This document shows positions 25,080-33,715 of a stretch of DNA of 64,000 bases, piece by piece. A program made the position numbers and the translations under genes. This DNA is from Clostridium sp. UBA701 (GTDB lineage Bacteria; Bacillota; Clostridia; Clostridiales; Clostridiaceae), in assembly GCA_002298125.1 (NCBI GenBank), contig DBMJ01000021.1, positions 30,421-94,420 on the forward strand. Reading direction: 5' to 3'. The notes under the pieces were generated by a model. It did not search any database and had not been told where the DNA came from. It saw nothing but the letters and a program-made list of their open reading frames with translations. How positions within the stretch are numbered: position 1 is the stretch's first letter; every line of letters begins with the position of its first letter.

Positions 25080-26074
25080 GCTTCCTTATTAAACCCTCGG
25101 GTGATTTCCTTTGCCCTTTCCATGTCAGGCGAAGAATACGAAGACAAAAGTAGAACCTCACCCTTTCCTCCCTCTTTAGAAATCTTACCACAAAAATGAA
25201 CAAACTTTTTATAGTCAAATACCACATTTTCTGCAAAGTACACAAGTATGCTGGTATCCCTTAATACGCCTGTAGGTTCTTCATGATAATCTGTTATAAG
25301 TATTGCCTTTTTCATCTTTTTAAAACTATCAATAACCTTTATGCTATCCTTGTGCTTTCTCTGGAGAATTATGCTGCCTCCAAGTCTGGAGTTAAGAGAC
25401 TGCAGACAGTTATAAGCAGCTTCAGCCTTATCCTCATCAGGAGTATAGACAATGACCCTTTCATCATTTTCCATAAACCAGCATAGAAATTCATAAACCA
25501 TGGTAGGTATATCTTGATTAATATCTAATCTAGTAGTTAGTATTCTTGGTTCTGCTAGGGGCATGCCACTTTCATAGGCTGGTAATTGCATTTCTCTCTC
25601 TCTTTTGAAGATTCCCTCCAGGCTAAAGCTTAGTAGCTTTCCTTCAGGCATTACATTCTTTAGCATTACATCAATGATTTCCATGCTGCTGTAACGGGGT
25701 AAGACTCTACTATCATCATATATCACCAAATTAAACTTTTGGGAAAACCTAAGAGCCCTTTCATAGTTAGAGAATACTAGCCTTGTCTTTAGTGTAGAGG
25801 AGCTCTTGCGAGCATAGCTATAGTCTCTGAAGGTGCTGAATTTTTTTAGCTGCTCCACCATCTGTATGTTGTCTTCACCTTCCTCAGTTATATATAGTAC
25901 GGATTTCCCACTATATAGATAATCAAGTACCAGCTCTAACAATACACCACAGGAGCTATAAGGTGGAGCTATAAGGTTTAGCACCTGTTCTCTGCCAAGT
26001 CCCCACTTCCAAACATCTCTGCTCAGCTTGGTTTTAATATTTTGTAGACTATTGTTTTTCATACCACCTATCAT
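25052..26074 (-). CDS. ComFA-like protein with degenerate helicase motifs
   Basis: This 340-residue protein is paired with comFC as comFA would be. ComFA is a DEAD-type ATPase for pulling in single-stranded DNA. Here the length is shorter than the usual ~430-460, the zinc finger is absent, and the expected motifs are changed: APPYSSCGVLLELVLDYL stands where a Walker A (APTGAGKT) would be, and VIYDDSR where a DEAD box would be. A second helicase-like half (RVIVYTPDEDKAEAAYNCL, KKAILITDYHEEP) is still recognisable. It is unlikely to hydrolyse ATP. The frame is intact, which suggests a kept but altered role. Confidence 0.7.
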   Translation of the reverse strand: MIGGMKNNSLQNIKTKLSRDVWKWGLGREQVLNLIAPPYSSCGVLLELVLDYLYSGKSVLYITEEGEDNIQMVEQLKKFSTFRDYSYARKSSSTLKTRLVFSNYERALRFSQKFNLVIYDDSRVLPRYSSMEIIDVMLKNVMPEGKLLSFSLEGIFKREREMQLPAYESGMPLAEPRILTTRLDINQDIPTMVYEFLCWFMENDERVIVYTPDEDKAEAAYNCLQSLNSRLGGSIILQRKHKDSIKVIDSFKKMKKAILITDYHEEPTGVLRDTSILVYFAENVVFDYKKFVHFCGKISKEGGKGEVLLLSSYSSPDMERAKEITRGFNKEAWEEGLLQL

Positions 26075-26104
26075 AGAGCCCTTTCCTTCCTGATTCTTAT
26101 AATA

Positions 26105-28321
26105 TTATGAGTTATCTAACACATTACATATTCTACACTTAAGACCAGAATATCTTTCAAAGCTTCTGTTATTATGTATCATAAATCCTACTGCTTTTAT
26201 AGAGCCCACCAGCACCACCAGCTCCTTAGCTCTAGTTATCCCTGTATAGAGCAAATTTCTATTCATAAGCAGTGGCGGCCCCATAAAAGCAGGCATTATT
26301 ACTACTGGGAATTCGCTCCCCTGGCTTTTGTGTATAGTTATGGCATAGGCAAGGTCTAACTCATCAAAATAGATGCTGTCATATACCACCCTTCTCTCCT
26401 CATCAAAGACTACAGTTATAGTATTATTGTCCTCATCAATTTCCTCAATAAAGCCCATATCTCCGTTGAATACTCCTACCCCTTCAACTTCTCCCTCTCC
26501 AGCAATACGAAGCCACCTAAGACTGTAATTATTCTTTGTCTGCATCACCTTGTCATGAACCCTGTAGATATTATCTCTCATGGTTTTTTCTGTCTTACTT
26601 TCATCAGGGGGATTTAAAAGCTTTTGAAGCTCGTTATTTAAGTTTGCCACCCCTAAAGACCCCTTTCTCATAGGTGATAGCACTTGAATATGCTTAACTC
26701 TATCCCACTTGCTATTAAAGGAGGGAAGACGGCTTTCTATTAAGCTTATAAGGGTGTGCAGCATATTTTCCTGAAGCTCCTCTTGAAGAAAATAAAAGTC
26801 TTTACCCCTTTGGTTTAATAATGGCATTTCTCCCTTATTTATTTTATGCGCATTTACTACTATCATGCTCTGTTCTGCTTGACGAAATATCTCTCTTAAG
26901 GCAACCACCTTTACACATTTACTGTCAATTATATCTTGAAGCACCTTTCCTGGTCCTACGGAGGGAAGCTGATCCACATCCCCAACTATAATAACCCTGG
27001 TAGAGAGACTTACAGCCTTCAAAAAACTGTGCATAAGCATTATGTCTATCATAGAAGCTTCATCTACTATAACCACATCACATTCTAAAGGCGACTCCTC
27101 ACCTCTAAAGAAAGCCAAGTTATCTTCCTCACTGTACCCCATCTCCAAAAGCCTATGTATGGTTTTTGCTTCTCTTCCTGTGGCCTCTGTCATCCTTTTA
27201 GCAGCTCTTCCTGTGGGGGCTGCCATAAACACTCTAAGTCCAGCTCTTTCAAAAATAGTGGCAATACACTTAATAATAGTGGTCTTCCCTGTACCTGGAC
27301 CACCAGTTATTACTTCTATACTCTGTTCACAGGCTCCAAGGATAGCTTCTTTTTGTGAAGGAGCAAAATTGATATGGTTTTCTTCTTCGAAGCGCTCTAG
27401 CTCCTTTACCACGTCCACATTGAGCTTTGTTTGAGTTTGAAAGGAAAGTGAAAGCAGCTTTTGGGTTACTGAAAGCTCACAATAATAATAGGGAAGTGTA
27501 TAAACCCCCTGAATCCCATCCACAGTTTCCACCTTAAGCTTTTCTTGTACAACAGCCTGCACAAGATTCCCTTCAATAAGCTCCTCTGCTACACTTAACA
27601 CCTTCTTACCCTCTGAATAGAGTTTGTCTAAAGGCATATATGTATTACCAAGGCCGCAAAATTCATTTACTACATATTTTATTCCACTTTGAATTCTAAA
27701 AGGGGATTCTGCTTCTATGCCTAGGCTTATAGCAAGCTTATCTGCTGTTTTAAAGCCTATACCACTTATCTCCTCCGTAAGTACGTAGGGATTTTCCCTA
27801 ACTATCTCAATGGATTTAGAACCAAATTTCTTATATATTTTTACACACTGATTAGGGGTTACCCCATAGGTTTGGAGAAACACCATTATATTCTTAACTT
27901 CCCTTTGCTTGCAGTAGGAATCATAGATAATAGCTATCTTTTTATCCCCTATACCCTCAATCTCCTTAAGTCTTTCTATATTGTTTTCAAGAACATCAAA
28001 GGTAGCCTGCCCAAATTTATCTACTATCTTTTTTGCCGTTACGGGTCCTATACCAGATATAGCTCCAGAGGCCAAGTATTTTTCAATACCCGTTGTGGAA
28101 TTGGGTAAAAGCTCCTCACAGTGCTCCACCTTTAGCTGCTCTCCAAACTGAGGATGATTTACCCACTGACCCGAAAGGTGCAGCACCTGACCCTCTGTAA
28201 GATAGGGTATAGTGCCCACTATGGTATGAAGCTTGTTTCCATCCTTTATTCTAGCTACTACATATCCATTTTCATCATTTTTAAAAACTATATCTTCCAC
28301 AGTTCCTTGAATGTCCGGCAT
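26105..28321 (-). CDS. recD2: ATP-dependent DNA helicase RecD2
   Basis: This 738-residue superfamily 1B helicase has helix-hairpin-helix repeats in the N-terminal third (ASGAISGIGPVTAKKIVDKFG, IEGIGDKKIAIIYDSY), Walker A GGPGTGKTTIIKC near residue 345, VIVDEASMIDI as motif II, and the C-terminal motif YAITIHKSQGSEFP. RecD2 unwinds DNA 5' to 3' outside RecBCD and is involved in repair. ATG 28321 follows TTAGGAGAG; the frame extension to 28339 lacks a site. It lies 30 bases upstream of the comFA-like gene on the same strand. Confidence 0.95.
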   Translation of the reverse strand: MPDIQGTVEDIVFKNDENGYVVARIKDGNKLHTIVGTIPYLTEGQVLHLSGQWVNHPQFGEQLKVEHCEELLPNSTTGIEKYLASGAISGIGPVTAKKIVDKFGQATFDVLENNIERLKEIEGIGDKKIAIIYDSYCKQREVKNIMVFLQTYGVTPNQCVKIYKKFGSKSIEIVRENPYVLTEEISGIGFKTADKLAISLGIEAESPFRIQSGIKYVVNEFCGLGNTYMPLDKLYSEGKKVLSVAEELIEGNLVQAVVQEKLKVETVDGIQGVYTLPYYYCELSVTQKLLSLSFQTQTKLNVDVVKELERFEEENHINFAPSQKEAILGACEQSIEVITGGPGTGKTTIIKCIATIFERAGLRVFMAAPTGRAAKRMTEATGREAKTIHRLLEMGYSEEDNLAFFRGEESPLECDVVIVDEASMIDIMLMHSFLKAVSLSTRVIIVGDVDQLPSVGPGKVLQDIIDSKCVKVVALREIFRQAEQSMIVVNAHKINKGEMPLLNQRGKDFYFLQEELQENMLHTLISLIESRLPSFNSKWDRVKHIQVLSPMRKGSLGVANLNNELQKLLNPPDESKTEKTMRDNIYRVHDKVMQTKNNYSLRWLRIAGEGEVEGVGVFNGDMGFIEEIDEDNNTITVVFDEERRVVYDSIYFDELDLAYAITIHKSQGSEFPVVIMPAFMGPPLLMNRNLLYTGITRAKELVVLVGSIKAVGFMIHNNRSFERYSGLKCRICNVLDNS

Positions 28322-28394
28322 ATAATCTCTCCTAACCACAGTTATGTATAAATAAAGAATACTCTAATATGGATTTTTTATCAACTTCAGAAGA

Positions 28395-28420
28395 GGCTGC
28401 CATAATAACTTATGACAGCC
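28395..28420 (-). other. Inverted repeat after metK
   Basis: Arms GGCTG-c-CATAA and TTATG-a-CAGCC, just past the metK stop, form a stable hairpin. There is no T-run on the minus strand, so a terminator role for metK is uncertain; on the plus strand a short CCCCTTTTA follows. Confidence 0.45.
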
Positions 28421-28430
28421 CCCTTTTATA

Positions 28431-29606
28431 CTATAGGTATTTTTTTATCTCTTCTACTTTGTTAAGTCTCTCCCAGCTTAAGTCAATATCATTTCTTCCG
28501 AAGTGACCATAAGCTGCTGTTTGCTTGTATATTGGTCTTCTTAAATCCAGGTCCCTAATTATTGCAGCTGGTCTTAAGTCAAATACCTTCTTGATTATCT
28601 CAACTATTTTGTCATCAGAGAGCTTTCCTGTTCCAAAGGTATCAACCTCTATGGACACAGGCTTAGCCACACCAATAGCATAGGCAAGCTCTATTTCCAA
28701 TTTGTCAGCCACTCCTGCAGCTACTAAATTCTTAGCAACCCATCTTGCAGCATAAGCAGCAGATCTATCTACCTTAGTAGGATCCTTTCCTGAGAATGCT
28801 CCTCCACCATGTCTTCCATAACCACCATAGGTATCAACAATTATCTTTCTTCCGGTTAAGCCTGAATCTCCTTGAGGTCCTCCAATTACAAATCTTCCAG
28901 TTGGGTTAATATAATATTTAGTGTTCTCATCCAATAGATTAGCAGGAACTATTGGAGCAATAACATGCTTTATAATGTCCTTTTCAATCTGCTCTCTCTC
29001 CACCTCAGGTCCATGTTGTGTGGATACAACTATAGCATCAATTCTAACTGGTTTGTCATCTTCATACTCTACAGTTACCTGGGTTTTTCCGTCAGGTCTT
29101 AAATATGCCAAGGTCTCATTCTTTCTAACCTCAGCTAATCTTCTTGCCAGCTTATGAGCAAGTGATATAGCAAGTGGCATATATTCAGGTGTTTCGTTAG
29201 TTGCATAACCAAACATCATTCCCTGATCTCCTGCCCCAATAGCTTCAATTCTATCCATATTTCCAGTTTTAGCTTCTAACGCCTCATTAACACCCATAGC
29301 AATATCAGTGGATTGCTCATCTATTGAAGTGAGTATTGCGCAGGTATCGCAGTCAAAACCATATTTAGCTCTGGTATATCCAATCTCCTCAATAGTTTGC
29401 CTTACTACCTTAGGAATATCAACATAGCAGTTTGTGGATATTTCTCCCATAACCATAACCATTCCCGTTGTAACTGTGCTTTCACAAGCTACTCTAGCCA
29501 TAGGATCCTGACTTAATATGGTATCTAATATGGCATCGGAAATCTGATCACAAATTTTGTCTGGATGTCCTTCAGTAACAGATTCTGATGTAAATAATCT
29601 TCTCAT
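28431..29606 (-). CDS. metK: S-adenosylmethionine synthetase
   Basis: This 391-residue enzyme makes SAM from methionine and ATP. Visible signatures are [18 protein letters not shown] at the N-terminus, [12 protein letters not shown] near residue 123, and [16 protein letters not shown] near 260, with the Mg2+ and K+ binding residues in place. The length is normal. It has its own promoter and a SAM-I riboswitch upstream, giving feedback control by its product. Confidence 0.98.
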   Translation of the reverse strand: MRRLFTSESVTEGHPDKICDQISDAILDTILSQDPMARVACESTVTTGMVMVMGEISTNCYVDIPKVVRQTIEEIGYTRAKYGFDCDTCAILTSIDEQSTDIAMGVNEALEAKTGNMDRIEAIGAGDQGMMFGYATNETPEYMPLAISLAHKLARRLAEVRKNETLAYLRPDGKTQVTVEYEDDKPVRIDAIVVSTQHGPEVEREQIEKDIIKHVIAPIVPANLLDENTKYYINPTGRFVIGGPQGDSGLTGRKIIVDTYGGYGRHGGGAFSGKDPTKVDRSAAYAARWVAKNLVAAGVADKLEIELAYAIGVAKPVSIEVDTFGTGKLSDDKIVEIIKKVFDLRPAAIIRDLDLRRPIYKQTAAYGHFGRNDIDLSWERLNKVEEIKKYL

Positions 29607-29673
29607 TTTTTATTCAACCTCCATTATAAATATATTGATAGGATTTTATCTTGGCCTCTATTTTATCACAAAT

Positions 29674-29699
29674 AAAAAACCCCTTCGATAAGAAGAGGC
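29674..29699 (-). terminator. SAM-I riboswitch terminator
   Basis: On the minus strand, GCCTCTTC and GAAGGGGT pair (G-U included) around TTATC, followed by TTTTTATTTG. It would form when SAM is bound. Confidence 0.85.
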
Positions 29700-29712
29700 T
29701 ATAATTGCCACA

Positions 29713-29817
29713 ACTCTTATCTTGCAGATTAATACTGCTGGAATTGGCACCATAATGCAATGCACCGGTTGCCGGGTTTCATAGGGCCCTGTCCCTCCAC
29801 CTCTCTGGATAAGAGAA
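29713..29817 (-). ncRNA. SAM-I riboswitch (S-box)
   Basis: Minus-strand sequence begins CTCTTATCCAGAGAGGTGGA, then GGGACAGGGCCCTATGAAAC, CCGGCAACC, and ends AAGATAAGAG closing P1. All are S-box hallmarks. The controlled gene is metK. Confidence 0.97.
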
Positions 29818-29839
29818 AATCACTATTCAATTCTTACAT

Positions 29840-29869
29840 ATTATACAATGAATTTGCATATTATGTCAA
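29840..29869 (-). promoter_or_regulatory. Promoter of the SAM-I riboswitch-metK transcript
   Basis: The minus strand carries TTGACA (29869-29864), an 18-base spacer and TATAAT (29845-29840), with start near 29833. Confidence 0.78.
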
Positions 29870-29903
29870 CACTCTAGCCTAATATTTTGTGTTTTTATAG
29901 AAT

Positions 29904-29929
29904 AAAAAAATGAGCTAAGCTCATTTTTT
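29904..29929 (-). terminator. Terminator of the tRNA operon
   Basis: Arms AAAAAATGAGC and GCTCATTTTTT around a 2-3 base loop, directly after the last tRNA-Tyr, with T-runs on both strands. Confidence 0.88.
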
Positions 29930-30014
29930 GGTGGAGGAAGATGGATTCGAACCATCGAAGTCGTCAGACAACAGATTTACAGTCTGCCCCCTTTGGCCGC
30001 TCGGGAATTCCTCC
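29929..30014 (-). tRNA. tRNA-Tyr (GTA), copy 1
   Basis: An 86-base class II tRNA with a long variable arm. It starts GGAGGAATTCCCGAGCGGCC, has anticodon loop CTGTAAA (GTA), and ends in an encoded CCA. Identical to the copy at 30244-30329. Last gene of the five-tRNA operon. Confidence 0.97.
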
Positions 30015-30018
30015 ATAT

Positions 30019-30094
<76 letters not shown>

Positions 30095-30109
30095 ATATGA
30101 AAATATATG

Positions 30110-30185
30110 TGGTGGGCACAACAGGGCTCGAACCTGTGACCCTCTGCTTGTAAGGCAGATGCTCTCCCAGCTGAGCTATGCGCCC
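30110..30185 (-). tRNA. tRNA-Val (TAC)
   Basis: A 76-base cloverleaf starting GGGCGCATAGCTCAGCTGGG, anticodon TAC in CTTACAA, TPsiC arm GGTTCGAGCCC, encoded CCA. It lies between the two Tyr-Thr blocks. Confidence 0.97.
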
Positions 30186-30243
30186 ACATATATAAAAGGT
30201 ATAAGCTATCAGCACCGAATCATAGATTCGGGCTGTATGCTTA

Positions 30244-30329
30244 TGGTGGAGGAAGATGGATTCGAACCATCGAAGTCGTCAGACAACAGATTTACAGTCT
30301 GCCCCCTTTGGCCGCTCGGGAATTCCTCC
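30244..30329 (-). tRNA. tRNA-Tyr (GTA), copy 2
   Basis: An 86-base class II tRNA, base-for-base the same as the copy at 29929-30014, with anticodon GTA and encoded CCA. A hairpin (CCGAATC/GATTCGG, about 30215-30231) lies between it and tRNA-Val and may guide processing. Confidence 0.97.
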
Positions 30330-30333
30330 ATAT

Positions 30334-30409
<76 letters not shown>

Positions 30410-30457
30410 ACATTTATTTGTCTTGTTTTTGTCTCAGCCATCGCGTCGACAAGGAAT

Positions 30458-30486
30458 AGTATACATTCTTAATGTATATATTTCAA
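30458..30486 (-). promoter_or_regulatory. Promoter of the tRNA operon
   Basis: The minus strand carries TTGAAA (30486-30481), a 17-base spacer and TATACT (30463-30458). The rest of the 30410-30730 gap holds no convincing gene; the 63-codon plus-strand frame at 30543-30734 has no ribosome binding site and an AT-biased composition. Confidence 0.65.
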
Positions 30487-30730
30487 CCTCTCCATAGCTT
30501 ATTTAGCTTAACCTGCTTAATATTTCTCTCTCAATCTTTTGATTGCTCTTCCTAGAATATATACTTAATTATAGAAGCAGCAGAAACCGTACCTGCCCTA
30601 CCCCCTTTAAGTATAATATAAAACTAGTGTTATATAAAGTGAAGCTTAGCTTCATACGAATTTTTTTATTGCATATGAAAAATAATCTTCTCTACCTCTT
30701 CATATACATTATTGAGGAGGTGTTAGGCAC

Positions 30731-31258
30731 TTGAGTAAGATTAAAGCTAATTATAAGGATCCACTATGCTACTACGATATTGCTTTTTTCCTTAAAAACT
30801 ATATTCAAGACAATACTGTAATTGTATGCATAGGTACGGATAGGTGCATAGGTGATTGTCTTGGCCCACTGGTTGGTACCTTGCTTAAAGAGAGAGGCTT
30901 CCCGCTGCCAGTTTATGGTACAATATCTGATCCTATACACGCATTGAACATAGAAAGAAAGCTAAGGGAAGTCACTACTATACATTCAGACAGTTTAATA
31001 ATTGGAGTAGATGCATGTCTTGGAGATACAGATTGCATTGGAGAGATACAGGCTCGAGACTACCCTATTCACCCTGGAAAGGGTGTGGGAAAGCTTCTCC
31101 CCGAGGTAGGAGCTGCCTCTGTAATAGGCATTGTAGATTCCAGTGATAATAACGAACTCTTCACAAATAGAAACATACGCTTGGATTTAATAATGGGGAT
31201 GGCAAAGGTTATTACAGAAGCCATAATACACTCCTATTATCTTAAGTATAACTTTTAA
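30731..31258 (+). CDS. yyaC: YyaC-like spore protein (DUF1256, GPR-protease fold)
   Basis: This 175-residue protein matches the YyaC/DUF1256 pattern: VIVCIGTDRCIGDCLGPLVG, YGTISDPIHALNI, IIGVDACLGD and HPGKGVGKLLPEVGAASV. It is related in fold to the germination protease GPR; YyaC is a sporulation-stage protein whose substrate is not established. The TTG start has GAGGAGGTG 9 bases upstream. It is convergent with mbl and shares a terminator with it. Intact. Confidence 0.88.
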   Translation: MSKIKANYKDPLCYYDIAFFLKNYIQDNTVIVCIGTDRCIGDCLGPLVGTLLKERGFPLPVYGTISDPIHALNIERKLREVTTIHSDSLIIGVDACLGDTDCIGEIQARDYPIHPGKGVGKLLPEVGAASVIGIVDSSDNNELFTNRNIRLDLIMGMAKVITEAIIHSYYLKYNF

Positions 31259-31266
31259 ATATTGAA

Positions 31267-31290
31267 AAGAGCACCATCCCTGGTGCTCTT
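31267..31290. terminator. Bidirectional terminator between yyaC and mbl
   Basis: Arms AAGAGCACCA (31267-31276) and TGGTGCTCTT (31281-31290) form a perfect 10-bp stem with a 4-base loop. T-runs are short on both sides. Confidence 0.78.
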
Positions 31291-31335
31291 ATACTAGACT
31301 AAAACAATATCATATATGTAGCTTTAACACACCTG

Positions 31336-32373
31336 TTAAAAAACAGAATCTCTGCTTTGTCCAAAGCCTAAATCGTCTCCATACTTATCAAGGTAATCTA
31401 AATATTTACCTGTTCCTGAAGCAACACAGGAAACAGCATCCTCCGCTACATATACTGGTACTTTAAGCAGCTCAGATAAATATTTGTCAAATCCATGAAG
31501 TAATGCTCCTCCACCTGTCATTACTACTCCCCTGTCACAGATGTCAGCGGCTAGCTCTGGTGGAGTCTTTTCTAAAACAGAATGAGCGCATTCAGCTATG
31601 GCATTAACAGTTTCTCTTAAGGCCTCAGCCATTTCAGTAGAGTTTACTGTTACATTTTTGGGAAGGCCAGTTATAAGGTCTCGACCACGTATTTCCATAG
31701 ATGCCTCTGGTTCTCTCTTGTAAGCAGTGCCAATATTAATCTTTAAGTTTTCAGCAGTACGCTCTCCTATCATAAGTTTGTGCTTTCTTCTTATATACTT
31801 TATTATAGCCTCGTCCAGCTTGTCTCCAGCTGTTTTAATAGAAGAACGAACTACTATACCGCCAAGAGAAATTACAGCAACATCTGTTGTGCCACCACCA
31901 ATGTCGATAATCATACTACCACTGGCTTCAACTATATCTAGATTAGCACCTATAGCTGCAGCCAGTGGTTCTTCTATTAAATAGACCTTTTTAGCTCCTG
32001 CATTTCTTGTGGCATCTTCAACAGCTCTCTTTTCTACCTCTGTAGCTTCACAGGGAATGCAAACTACAACACGAGGAGCAGTTTTTATTCTTCTGCCACA
32101 AGCCTTTTTTATGAAGTGAGCCAACATTTTTTCAGTAATATCATAGTCAGAGATAACACCATCACGAAGTGGTCTTATAGCAACTATATTGCCAGGTGTT
32201 CTTCCTATCATCTCTCTAGCTTCCTCACCTACAGCTTTAATCTTATTGCTATTCTTATCTATTGAAACAACTGAAGGCTCTTTTAAAATAACTCCCTTTC
32301 CCTTAAGATAAACAAGCACTGTAGCTGTACCTAGATCGATTCCCATATCGGTTCCCATACCTAAAAAAAACAT
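31336..32373 (-). CDS. mbl: MreB-family actin homologue (Mbl)
   Basis: This 345-residue actin-fold protein has the phosphate 1 loop GIDLGTATVLVYLKGKGVILKEPSVV at residues 11-36, the phosphate 2 loop IIDIGGGTTDVAVIS near 158, and the adenosine motif MTGGGALLHGFDKYL. MreB/Mbl filaments guide side-wall synthesis. I call it Mbl because it follows spoIIID directly, as in Bacillus. The ATG is followed by MFFLGMGTD, an amphipathic membrane-binding start. It is last in the spoIIQ-spoIIID-mbl direction and ends at the terminator shared with yyaC. Confidence 0.92.
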   Translation of the reverse strand: MFFLGMGTDMGIDLGTATVLVYLKGKGVILKEPSVVSIDKNSNKIKAVGEEAREMIGRTPGNIVAIRPLRDGVISDYDITEKMLAHFIKKACGRRIKTAPRVVVCIPCEATEVEKRAVEDATRNAGAKKVYLIEEPLAAAIGANLDIVEASGSMIIDIGGGTTDVAVISLGGIVVRSSIKTAGDKLDEAIIKYIRRKHKLMIGERTAENLKINIGTAYKREPEASMEIRGRDLITGLPKNVTVNSTEMAEALRETVNAIAECAHSVLEKTPPELAADICDRGVVMTGGGALLHGFDKYLSELLKVPVYVAEDAVSCVASGTGKYLDYLDKYGDDLGFGQSRDSVF

Positions 32374-32453
32374 TCCTATTTCACTCCTACCCTTTTGTTT
32401 CTTAATTACTAAAATTTATCAATTACGCTACATATATTATAATAGGAATGCTC

Positions 32454-32708
32454 TTAACCTTCAATAGCTTTATATTTCATTTTTGTGGCTTTGCCACCTC
32501 TTATATGTCTTTCAGCTTTATTAAAATCGAGTATATACTTAGCTTCCATTGCAATTTGAGGATTTATTTTAGGCAATCTTTCAGTCATATCCTTATGAAT
32601 AGTACTCTTGCTAACTCCAAATACCTTGGCCGTTTTTCTTATAGTAGCTTTAGAGCCTATTATATAATTTGCTACTTCTAATACCCTTTCTTCAATGTAG
32701 TCCTTCAA
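32454..32708 (-). CDS. spoIIID: Stage III sporulation transcriptional regulator SpoIIID
   Basis: This 84-residue DNA-binding protein has the helix-turn-helix TIRKTAKVFGVSKSTIHKDM at about residues 23-42 followed by the basic tail NKAERHIRGGKATKMKY. SpoIIID controls mother-cell genes under sigma-E. Length and sequence are typical. It sits between spoIIQ and mbl, as in other clostridia. Confidence 0.97.
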   Translation of the reverse strand: MKDYIEERVLEVANYIIGSKATIRKTAKVFGVSKSTIHKDMTERLPKINPQIAMEAKYILDFNKAERHIRGGKATKMKYKAIEG

Positions 32709-32780
32709 GGTGCTACCTCCTTAACTTTATATATTTATAGATATGCGGTATTTCCCGCTTAAATTACTTTTGTAGGGCTG

Positions 32781-32845
32781 ATTTCCCGGGTATTATACCC
32801 GGGAAATTCCCTGCCATTAGGTTATTTCTTTTAACCACCTAATGG
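32781..32845. repeat. Two tandem inverted repeats between spoIIQ and spoIIID
   Basis: The first, 32781-32807, has perfect 12-bp arms ATTTCCCGGGTA/TACCCGGGAAAT around TTA. The second, 32814-32845, has 8-bp arms CCATTAGG/CCTAATGG. Neither has a U-run on either strand, so simple termination is doubtful; they may be mRNA stability or processing structures or protein sites. Confidence 0.75.
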
Positions 32846-32851
32846 TAATGT

Positions 32852-33553
32852 TTAATATTTAATGTATTTTGCAGGATCTACTTCTTCGTTATCTTTACTC
32901 TTTAAAACTTGGAAATATAAGCAATCACCATATTTATCTTTAAGCTGATAATTTGCTGTGTTACCTATTTTTCCAATTGTCTGCCCTGTACTAACCTTGT
33001 CCTTTGCCTTTAAAGCTACTGCATTGTCAAGATTAGAATAAAGTGTCTTATAACCATTACCATGGTCAATAACTACAGTTACTCCAAAGTTGGTCCTATC
33101 AACCTTTTCAACAGTTCCAGCCAAAGCTGCCTTTACAGTTAAATCATTATTTGAGGTAATTAGATAACCAAGGCATCTTTTCCAGTGTGTTCCACTGTTA
33201 TCTACCTCAATCTCATCCATATAGCCCTTAGCGACTTTACCGTTTAAAGGTTTGGTCCACTGATCATTGTTGGTCTTTGAAACCTGAGCAGTTTGCTGTG
33301 TACTTTTTTCTGCTATTACACTGCCTTTGCTTCTAACCTGCAGTGCACCCTCATAATCCAACCCTGAAGAAGTATCAGGGGTAGTTACCCTTTGATTGTT
33401 CTGTTGGGTTACTTGATTTCTTGCTACATCATTTCGCTTTTTTGCAGTTAGGGCAACAGCTGTAGCTATAATACAGAGGCAGACAAATAAAAGTACATAG
33501 AAACCCTCCCTTTTGAAAAAGTTTGACGACTTGTTGAATAATTTTTTATCCAT
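32852..33553 (-). CDS. spoIIQ: SpoIIQ-like M23/LytM-domain sporulation protein, catalytic residues lost
   Basis: This 233-residue protein has one N-terminal membrane segment (FYVLLFVCLCIIATAVALTA, about residues 17-36), a linker, and a C-terminal LytM domain. SpoIIQ joins SpoIIIAH to connect forespore and mother cell. The zinc ligands of active M23 enzymes are replaced: the HxGxD block reads CLGYL, YAHL reads YSNL, and LHFEV reads LYFQV. So this copy should be structural only. B. subtilis SpoIIQ is also degenerate, while C. difficile SpoIIQ keeps a ligand. Order spoIID-spoIIQ-spoIIID supports the name. Confidence 0.9.
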   Translation of the reverse strand: MDKKLFNKSSNFFKREGFYVLLFVCLCIIATAVALTAKKRNDVARNQVTQQNNQRVTTPDTSSGLDYEGALQVRSKGSVIAEKSTQQTAQVSKTNNDQWTKPLNGKVAKGYMDEIEVDNSGTHWKRCLGYLITSNNDLTVKAALAGTVEKVDRTNFGVTVVIDHGNGYKTLYSNLDNAVALKAKDKVSTGQTIGKIGNTANYQLKDKYGDCLYFQVLKSKDNEEVDPAKYIKY

Positions 33554-33677
33554 ACAAACACCTCCTTTTTGTAGTTTGTCCAGTGGCTAGCAATTAATAC
33601 ATTTTTTATATAATTTTTTTACCTTATTTTTCTATGTTTTTTGACAACAATTTCTTTAATTACACTAAATCTGGACA

Positions 33678-33715
33678 AAAAAATAGTGGTTGTTGTTACA
33701 CAACCACTATTTTTT
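33678..33715 (-). terminator. Terminator of spoIID
   Basis: Arms AAAAAATAGTGGTTGT (33678-33693) and ACAACCACTATTTTTT (33700-33715) form a 16-bp perfect stem overlapping the spoIID stop codon, T-runs on both strands. spoIIQ must therefore have its own promoter. Confidence 0.92.

Noticed and set aside
28395..28420. Terminator of metK
   Set aside because: The stem is good but there is no T-run on the minus strand, so it is listed as an inverted repeat only.
30543..30734. 63-codon plus-strand frame before yyaC
   Set aside because: No ribosome binding site, AT-biased hydrophobic composition, and its end overlaps the yyaC ribosome binding site and start.
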